NCBI GenBank assembly: GCA_000149265.1
Contig: CH002093.1
Coordinates: forward strand, 490,639 to 554,638
DNA: 64,000 nt
Source of the DNA: Ciona savignyi
Taxonomy: Eukaryota; Chordata; Ascidiacea; Phlebobranchia; Cionidae
Direction: 5' to 3'
A program made the position numbers and the translations under genes. The notes under the pieces were generated by a model. That model was given only the letters and a program-made list of their open reading frames with translations, made no database searches and was not told where the DNA came from. Below, piece by piece: positions 21,881 to 30,800 of the stretch; position 1 is the first letter of the stretch; each line of letters begins with the position of its first letter.

Positions 21881-23156
21881 CAGACATATTTATTTACTAA
21901 GTACAAGAGATTTTGCAAGCTGTTTTAAACTACTTATTTGTTCCCCTACATGTTCCATTATTTTGCAAATACACCTTATAATTCTGGGTGTTAAATTATT
22001 TTGTCAAATGTATTTCCTGGTCTAATGTTTGAGTGTATTTGAATTGTTCCCAACACTAGAGCAATCAGAGAACGACCGACTATCGCTTGGAAACGGACAC
22101 GACGAATACATACTTACAGCCGAACAGGATACAAAAGATAAAATCTTTTATTACTTTTTATGTAATGCAAACTTGTCTACACTCTTTCAAACGAAGTATC
22201 CGATCCATATATTACTTGTCGGTAGGGAGAGGGAAAGAGTTGGCAATTTCATCAGATGTACGCCACGCAGTCAATGCTCCGGCATAATTTTGTACATTTG
22301 GCATAACTTTTAATAACTTACACAGATATGATTAAATATCGAGTGTTGCAATGCATATTGATTGTGTTGCAAATTCTCGTATGAGAATTGCCTCGCTCAA
22401 CCTTGAACTTAACCCAACCGTTGGCACCGATATTTGCCGTGAGATGGCTTATCTCATGCCTGATCGTGTTTCCTCTTTAGCAAACCGGGTTGCGCGAGTC
22501 ATGAGAAAATAACACTTTAACCATTAAATGGTAAGGAACCGACCATGGTTATTATCCAACTTTTTCCCGAAACATATTTGACCTGTTACGAGCACAGTTG
22601 AGGACTGAGGTAACTTAATATATTCTCGGTATTATGTATAGCGACTAAATTGTTCGATTATTTCTTCAAGTTGTTTAAAGAATATTATTATTAATTACTG
22701 ATACCAAATTAAAATATAAAACAAAGTTTAAAAAAATCATAGTTTGTTTGATTATGGTAATTTAACATACAAACCGAACATGATTTATGCCGGTTAGTTC
22801 ATCCGTAGCGCATGGGATAAAGAGGACAACTTGTGGCAATGATTATTCAGGCTTTTAGCTGAAATGTGGTTGGATTAATTTATTAACCATTTTCAAGTGG
22901 TTTAAATGGGTTCTAAAGGGGCACTAAGCAGAGGTCGCCTGAAGTCAAAAAGTCACAATCATATTCAATACACTGCAATACCTGTGGTGACAAGTGTAAT
23001 ATTTTTACCGTTTTACATTCATTAGGATAAAGCAACAAACCCTCATATGCCAGGTAAGGATACAACGGTCTAGTCAACGAGGTCGGACCTAAAGACTTTT
23101 TGCTCAAGACCAAGCCTCTAATCTACCGAGAAAACCCCCCCCTTTATTTATCTCTG
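21881..23156. other. Unassigned non-coding stretch
   Basis: No splice-bounded exon found. A segment near 22787-22825 (ccggttagttcatccgtagc) vaguely resembles a tRNA 5' half, but no matching arm is present, so it is at best a decayed tRNA-related repeat. Confidence 0.4.
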
Positions 23157-23262
23157 TTCCTAACGATCTACCGAAGTTATTGCAGTGTGTTGTATATGAT
23201 AGACACGTTCCTTCAATTTGGTAGAACCCATTAATCCGCTGCGTTCAGGCAATGTCCTATAA
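23157..23262 (-). mobile_element. SINE family 1 fragment
   Basis: Central part of the family-1 SINE (tcaatttggtagaacccatt and gcaatgtcc), lacking both head and tail. Confidence 0.75.
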
Positions 23263-23300
23263 AGAGACATATAAAAATATCACAAAGTGTTTGTTTCCAG

Positions 23301-23355
23301 ATGTCCGATGTAGTCGTCGTTATAATAATTATATTGCATTATCAGAATCGACGTG
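23301..23355 (+). other. Candidate short exon
   Basis: A good acceptor (ttgtttccag) is followed by ATGTCC and an open 55-nt stretch encoding a very hydrophobic peptide (MSDVVVVIIIILHYQNRR), ending at a GTAAGA donor. No partner exons could be identified, so this rests on splice signals alone. Confidence 0.25.
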
Positions 23356-24194
23356 GTAAGATTCCAATTTTAGTTGACATTCTATCTAAGCGGCAAAGTT
23401 TCGCATGTGGGCGCTTTCCATTGAAAATACTGACAAAGGCGTATTTGGTCAGGGGGCAAAGTAAAGGTAATTTACCAAGTAAACCCGTTTTTACCAATTA
23501 AAGCCGTTTTTTAACTAATACTTGAGTAACTTGGAAGTATAAACGAGAAAAAGTATAACAGGTAAATTTCGTTAAGTTGAAGGTAAGTAACTATATTTCG
23601 TCAAAGCTACCAAGCACATTTGGTATCTGTAACAAGTACAAACAGAGTAAATTATTAAAAGTTTAAAAAGTCAAGGAAATGAATATATATGCAAGCATGC
23701 AGACGAACAAAATCAAATCGAAAATCTTGGATTTGGTCGTGGAAAAGTCGAGAACAAAAACCGAAAATTTAAAGAAACCAAAAAAATGTTAAAAAGTAAA
23801 AGAATTAGCAAACGAGGATGGAACAGATAAGTGACAAGGCTTATTTCGCATCAATCATGGATGTTGGTGGGATTTCTAACCATTTGTCTTCATGTTTGCC
23901 TGGTATGCGAATTTGATTGTAAAACAGACGGAGATTGAATTAAAACGCCTTCGCGACATCAATGCCGTAATTGCGCCAATTAAGCGCGTTAAAAAGATAC
24001 CGCTTTCAGGAGTTTTCTTTGAATTTTGTTTTCTTGAAGTATTTTACGATGTATTTTCAAAGATATCTTAACTCACTCGACCTTACAATAATAATCTTAA
24101 TTTATTTTATAAGTTCCACGAGTACGGGGTGGCAGTGAAGGCTCAATGTTGCCGCACAGTCCGTGGAAACTTTGTAAAGTTCGTTTACAAGCCT
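23356..24194. other. Unassigned non-coding stretch
   Basis: AT-rich, many short stops in all frames, no repeat that I can match. Nothing assignable. Confidence 0.45.
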
Positions 24195-24310
24195 TTTTTA
24201 CCGAGCCAAGTTTCGAACCCACGATGGGATCGACAATGGTATCGTTTTTGTAACGTAGTCGGTATATATATATATCGGTCGCAGTTAACCATTTGTCCAC
24301 ACGGTCGTGT
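24195..24310 (-). mobile_element. tRNA-like SINE (family 2)
   Basis: On the minus strand it reads acgaccgtgtggacaaatgg, a TA-rich spacer, then a box-B-like gggttcgaaacttggctcgg. The same order is seen on the plus strand at 28850-28975. Fragments with the cacacgacc core lie near 24900, 26212 and 34030. Confidence 0.55.
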
Positions 24311-25037
24311 TGCTTTACAGCCTTCTCCACAAGCTTCTATTTTGTGTGGAGCCGAGACCGCCTTAATGCCACGCCAGTGGCCGCCACGTGTTCTGGCACC
24401 GTTCGATCGATCGAGATCACGGGGAAACGGGTCCGATCAACATGTTTAAGGATTTCCCGCAGTACCGAATCGTGCCGCTCCGTCATCAAGTTCATCGAGC
24501 TCGGGCACCGATTCAGCACGTGCGGGAGAGTCTCAAATTCAGCCCCACAACAGCGGCGTAATAATGTACAGAAGCAGGTACATGGTGCTTGCGGTTAATT
24601 AGGCTGGTACAACTCAAGCCTTTTTGCGTGCAAGCAGTTAAAAATCAAAGAAATGCTTCACTGAGTATTATGTGTACTGTATTTACCGACTGTAAGGGGA
24701 GGTTAGGCAAACTGGACATGGGTGTAGTGGTCGAGTGTTTATTTTTCTTTTGTGATTTTACCGACTTGTAATGTTTTGACTTAAGATTATGGTTATTGCA
24801 ACGCTGTCTTTGTATTTTAACGTTCAGGGTTTTGATTACATGATGTGCCGGTCTGTTTATGTATAAGAGTCAGTCTATGTATCGGTCGCGTAAACCATTC
24901 GGCCACACGACCTTTCTGCGATTTATTTTTACCCAATAGAAATTGCGTGCGCTTTCTCTCCTCTAGTGGATAAAGTTTGATTTAAAATGCTGAGCCGAAT
25001 GTACATAAAACAAATAGAATATATAAATTAACATGTG

Positions 25038-25394
25038 TTATAAAGGTATGGTGACATTGCCATAATAGGCTATTAAACTCCGTTTTAGTTTTTTTTTTTT
25101 TTCAACTTGTATTAGTATAAAGATGGTAATGATCCCACACATGTTGGACAAAACGAACAATCTGCAGATTATGGCTTTTCTGGAGTATAGTTTACCCAGG
25201 GCCACCAAAGTCATGTAAAAGAAACAACATGTGTAAATACGGATTCTTATTAGCCAGTCTTCAATAAAAAGTTTGACTGAGAACTTGTGTTGTTCGTCTT
25301 CTTCAGCAAGGTACGTTGCATGGCGAATTTGCGTTAAATATCGATGTGTTTCCCCCAATATGATTCCATTCAAGTTGGTGCTCAGCAAATCAAA
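25038..25394 (-). CDS. Terminal exon of an unrecognised membrane protein
   Basis: A 119-codon open exon on the minus strand starts in phase 0 directly after a good acceptor (ggtttctag) and ends with TAA at 25038. The protein segment begins FDLLSTNLNGIILGETHR, has an acidic LAEEDEQHK stretch, then two hydrophobic stretches (about residues 55-73 and 80-98) separated by a basic LYSRKA turn, and a lysine-rich tail. This looks like two transmembrane helices with a short loop. I do not recognise the family. Upstream exons would lie at higher coordinates; the only one I can see is a decayed duplicate of this exon at about 25600-25683. The coherent frame with matching splice site makes a real exon likely, but whether the gene is alive is unknown. 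Confidence 0.5.
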   Translation of the reverse strand, partial: FDLLSTNLNGIILGETHRYLTQIRHATYLAEEDEQHKFSVKLFIEDWLIRIRIYTCCFFYMTLVALGKLYSRKAIICRLFVLSNMCGIITIFILIQVEKKKKLKRSLIAYYGNVTIPL

Positions 25395-25599
25395 CTAGAA
25401 ACCGCTTCACCCAAGGTGTGGCGGATCTGATTACTTCTCCATGGTAGTGAATGGTGGCCCTGACCACACCGCGTGTAATATGCGCTGGAATTATATCGTC
25501 AGTCTCCAGTCACATATGAATGAATGTGCTTTTACCACGTTTCCACAATTCTTCTTGATCTCCCTTCACTAAACTTCAGTATTCAACAAGGGTTATTAG

Positions 25600-25683
25600 C
25601 CATCTTTAGCAAGGAATTTGCGTTAAAGATCGATGTGTTTCCCCCAATATGATTCCATTCAAGTTGATGCTCAGCAAATCAAA
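25600..25683 (-). pseudogene. Decayed duplicate of the membrane-protein exon
   Basis: It repeats the acceptor and first ~25 codons of the exon at 25038-25394 with few changes, then lacks about 14 bases at a point where the copies otherwise continue, which shifts the frame into a stop. The flanking intron (ccgcttcgcccaaggtgtgg) is duplicated too. Confidence 0.75.
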
Positions 25684-25902
25684 CTAGAAACCGCTTCGCC
25701 CAAGGTGTGGCGGATCTGATTACTTCGCTATATTGTGGAAGATATGTAAAACAATGTCACTTCCTGCATTAAACAGTTTTAAGTTAATAACTTGGTCTTC
25801 TCTCATTGGTATAATGATAGTCTATGAAAAATAAACATATTTTATGAGATATATTTGTTGCCTGTGTCTAAAATGCGTATATTAATGGGAGTAAATGGTG
25901 AC

Positions 25903-26006
25903 TCGAAGGTGGGCGCGAGGTGATCTGACGATCGCCCGTGTGTTAACCCCCTTGGTATTCCCATTCACGGGGATAAACATGATTATTCTTTTCTATCCTA
26001 TCCTAA
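25903..26006 (+). mobile_element. SINE family 1, 3' fragment with (ATCCT)n tail
   Basis: Begins inside the body (ggtgggcgcgaggtgatctg), keeps the attcacggggataaacatga block and ends in ctatcctatcctaa. The 5' truncation is typical of retroposed copies. Confidence 0.8.
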
Positions 26007-27831
26007 CATTTCTGTTTGCAGTTATTCTTGTATCTTAGTCTCATAACCATTTTCAAGCATCTGCTGTATAAAGTTCGCGCAAATTAATTGCTTAGATAAC
26101 AGCTTCTTTTATCCAGGATTTTTCTTAATTTCATTACTTGGCATGGTAATGAACATGTATTAGGTTCGTAGCTTTAAGTTGTATTTCACTTTGTGGCACT
26201 CAGAGTTTGGTCACACGACCGTTTCTTCCATTCACAAGTTTTTTTATTTGAAATTGTTTGATTTTGAAATTGAAGTTTCGCTTTCATGTCTATGACGCAG
26301 CAACGTTTCATAATCTAGAAGCAACCCGGTTTAGAAAGCAACCCTTGTATCTAAAGTGATCTGAACATTAACAGCCTGGTAAGCTGTTAATTGGTAGACG
26401 GTGAGCGGCAATTTCTTTCTACGAAAAACAACAACACAAATATGTGATGTATCTCTCTGTGTAGTGTACATACGCTGAAAGGAGAGCAGTCGTAGTTGCA
26501 ATGTGTTGTTCTGTATTTTAGTTCATAAACTTTTCGAATTTTTACATTCCAGTGTAACTATTCACAGACTGTGACGAGCTTACTATCATTTCCTTTGGCG
26601 TCGCGTTACTGCGATCGGAAGCGAGAGATATATTATTGTCGCATATAAAGTGTAGCTCATTACGGTTATGTATTCTACCATTTCAGTGCATTTTATTTAT
26701 GTTGATTACAATTGACAGCGGCGATCTACCTTTTGAGCAGAGAGTCTACACTTAGATTTACGAGTATTTAGACAAAACAAGAAGGTATTTGCTGGACAAA
26801 TATCGTTTCTATTTGTGAGGATTTCGGAAAAAACGGGAAAGCCTAGATCAATAAAAGACCGATGGCGAAAGTTTGGAGGAAAAAGTCATTTTAGCGAGCA
26901 ATGTATGGAATCGGTCTGTATAACAAAACTAAACGATATGGTTTGCATGTGTATGAGTTTGCACATCTTATGCATATAACCAACCATAATTTTTCGCATA
27001 GTTGTAGGGACCATTAAGTTTCACTTAAGCAATTTTGTATACTGGGATATTCTAAGGCGCGTTACATCAGTTCTAGTGACCACGTTGGCCACGTTGCACA
27101 ACCACTTTTCAGATGAATTTATTTGATTAAAATGCGATGTCAACTTTAAAACAGGCAGCGAAATGTTTAAGAATAAGGAAATGCAAGGAATTGGAAAATA
27201 AAGGAGGTAAGGAGGAAAACTGCACACTAAAATGAAGAATTTGATATTAAGGTTATTGCAAGCGCTTGGATTAAAGTTATCGTTATAGTTTGGGGTTTTA
27301 GATTAGTCTTAGGGACAGAGTTAGATTAGTTTCCATAGTTTTAGTGAGAAGTTTTCCTCCTTCCCTCCTTTCCTCTTTTCCTTCTTTAAGACCAGCTCAG
27401 TTATTTTTTATTTTGCACAACGAAGTTTTATGATTAGAAATGACTAAATGTGCATATTTAGTCCGCTCTTTGAGTTTATATTAGACAAAAGCCGACGTTT
27501 TTGTCATTCCAACTAAAAGTAAAGGACCCTAAAATAAAAATTACTTCGGTTCAAACCCGGACAGATGTTGTTTCGTGTATAAAATATCATGGATATCTTG
27601 ATTGCCAAAATTAGTAACCACCACGTTTACAAGGATGCTATATTTACATTGGATGCCTCGTCAACTGTCTGACACGTCATAAAAGTTTTACGACGTAGTG
27701 AAGTGTTGTGTATACCGGCTAGGTGTGGGGATTTCCATTTTTCAATCATTAATAATACTTCTACAATTGATAGATCGTTAGGTGCATGTATTAAAGTGGG
27801 TGCGGACGATTAAATTATATTTGAAGCCGAA
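26007..27831. other. Unassigned stretch upstream of the membrane-protein gene
   Basis: No further exon is supported. A stretch near 27275-27335 (ggggttttagattagtctta) resembles the degenerate GGGTTA-like text also seen at 44276-44370 and, inverted, at 63020-63085. Confidence 0.4.
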
Positions 27832-30800
27832 ATGCGCAGGATCGTGGGGAAATGCTCATGGAAGGTATGTTATGTTCTGTTCAAAAAGTTTTGAATTTGT
27901 GTTTTTAATAACTTCGATCTTAGATGCCTCGAATTCACAGTAAAACCCATAATATTAATTATTTTAGTTTGTTTTTGGTTTCCGCGATGAAAACACGAAG
28001 GAGGACTTTTGATAATAAAACGGAAAATGGGAAAACGGCAAAACGACAATCGTTACAATCCTCCTGCACTTTGTTTAGAAGCAGAAGCAAATATAAATGG
28101 ACGCGAACTATAAAATTTGTTTATTAATTGTAAATAGTGCATTCCGAAGCTGATGTTACCGATAATCCGTATATCGATGCGCATCGTTAAGTAACCGATT
28201 TATCATATTGTGTGAAAGCTATTGTGTTTTTGCACCTGAATTACTATGTCGACCATTGAAGGTCAAAGTCAGCCAAATATTGCGCCGACGCTCGGTTAGT
28301 TTTCTATAGATGTTCAGTATTGGTGGCTTTGAAAAGTTTGAAGGGTAATAGCATTGTGAATTGGATTGTTGTAACAATTTAGACTCAAAAGCCGCTTGTC
28401 TGTTTAAGTTAATTAATCCGATAATTACAAGGCTTATCGGGGAATGAAACAACTAAGTCGATCTAATCCAATGAAAATTACTGACCTTTTAACGCCGTTT
28501 TTTATTTAAAAGTTCTAATAGCTAATTACTGCTAAGGGTTTATGTAAAGGTATTAAAGCAACAATTGTCTGATTTGTTTAACTTTTGTTAACTACTATTT
28601 TAGTTTTGTATTTATATTTTAATGTTTTCCGAAATAAAAGATATTTTTATATATTTGTTTATTAATAAAATCATTTTTACGCCACTTAACTAGGCTCGGA
28701 GAAATCTGTAAAACCAAGGCAACATATCATAAGTTCAAATTATTCTGTTGTACAAATGTGTTTGTACCAACGTACTTGTCCATTACTCTAATGTGGTTAT
28801 TTAATTCGATAAGCGGTGGGATCGAAACCAGTGGTCGCATGCTGGAGAAAGAAGTTACTTGGGCGGGGAATTCGTGAACCACTAACGGTCGTACGACCAA
28901 TACATATATCGACTTATACAAAAACGTGCCGAGTCTATCATGGTTCGAAACTTGGTTCGGTAAAAAAAATATCTCGAACCGGTGTAGGGTTTGACAAGAT
29001 TCGACATGACCATACAACTGCGTTCCACATATCTAGGGATGAAGACGATTAGCGTAACCCAAACGTCTATTTTTCCAGAGCATCTCGTGTTTCGCGGTTT
29101 CGACCTTCATGCTGGCAGCTTGTCGTAATTTCAGTCGAACACCTTACGCACGCCCGTGTTGGCAATAATTATTTATCCGCGGCTTCTGCGTGTTCGACCT
29201 CTGTTACTTATTTTGTGGCACATTTACTTTACGGTTTAGTGGGAGTTGACTGTTCTTATATTGTTAATATATTGCCTTTTCTTTTGTTTTAGAATTACAG
29301 TCAATTAAACCTTAATAAACAAGGATTACGACAATTTAATTGACTGTTAATTTTAAATGGATAAATGTTTATGACCTGAACGATTCGATGCTGATGCTAA
29401 CTCGCCAGATTCGAGCAAGAAATGGAAGCATTGGTTTCGAACATTCTCGAATTATATCGACAGCTTGGAGGAAATCACATCGGCAAGAAAGTTGAATATC
29501 CTCATAAATCACGTGGATGTCAGCGTTTACGAGTATATCAACGAATCCTCGACCTACGACGACGCCATAGCGAATTTAAATGGTATCTATGTGAAGCCAA
29601 TAAATGAAGTCTTCGCTAGATATCAACTTGCCATTCATAAGCAGAAATTGGAGCAGACTCTAGACGATTACTTTCAACAACTGAAGAAATTAAGCAACGA
29701 TTGCAACTTTACTGCCGTTTCAGGTGCACAGTATCGTCAAGAAGCTATTCGTGACGCATTTATATCAGGAATTCATTCTAATTACATCAGGCAACGATTG
29801 CTTGAAAGCGAAAATTTAGATTTACAAACCATATTTGACAAAGCACGTTCGTTGGACGTTGCTCAAAGTAATTCAGAACAAATTGCCACCGCTCATTTAC
29901 CAATTAACGAAACCGCAGTAATTTCAGCACCTATAAAGAAGAATCGCGCTATAGAAGCCAACGACTATGCAGCAGCGGCAAATCAGAGATGTTACTTTTG
30001 TGGAAACAGTCGGCATTATCGAAAATTCTGTCCCGCGAAGGATGCGACTTGTAGTAGATGCCATAAAGTTGGTCACTTTGCCAAAGTTTGCCGTTCGTCC
30101 CCGTATAACAATCAAAATACATCAGCCGCCGTGAGTAATTCTACATTAATGGGTACCTCAACGTTACTTAAGTCCAGAAACCGAACAAATGTAAAGATTA
30201 AACTTAACGGAACACCTCTAAACGCCCTCATCGACACCGGTTCCACGAACAGTCACGTTAGTAGTGACGTAGCAAAGCGACTTAATCTTATTGCATCGGG
30301 AGAACGCACACATATTGGTTTAGCTGTAAAGGGATGTTCTTCCCGCAGTCTGGGATCCAGTGTGGCGACTGTAGAAGTACTTCAAAGGACTTATAAAAAC
30401 ATACCTTTATGTATTGTCGACGGGCTATTAACAGACGTTGTTCTTGGACAAGATTTTATGGAACAACATAAGAGTGTCAATATACACTTTGGTGGATTAA
30501 AACCGTCATTATACCTTGGAGCATTGCAGTCACTTAAGTGCCCATCGCCTCCAAGATTGTTTGACTACATGACACCGGACTGTCACCCTATAGTTACAAA
30601 ATCACGACGACATGCTGACAATCCATTCATAGCAGAGGAAACGAAAAGACTGCTGAGTGAAGGCATTATAGAACCCAGTAATTCTCCTTGGAGAGCCCAA
30701 GTTGTAGTAACTTCAAATGAAAACCATAAAAAACGAATGTGTATTGATTATAGTCAGACAGTGAACAAATTCACACAACTCGATGGTTATCCACTGCCAC

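Noticed and set aside
22787-22830. tRNA gene
   Set aside because: Only the 5' half resembles a tRNA; no acceptor-stem partner, anticodon arm or box B was found.
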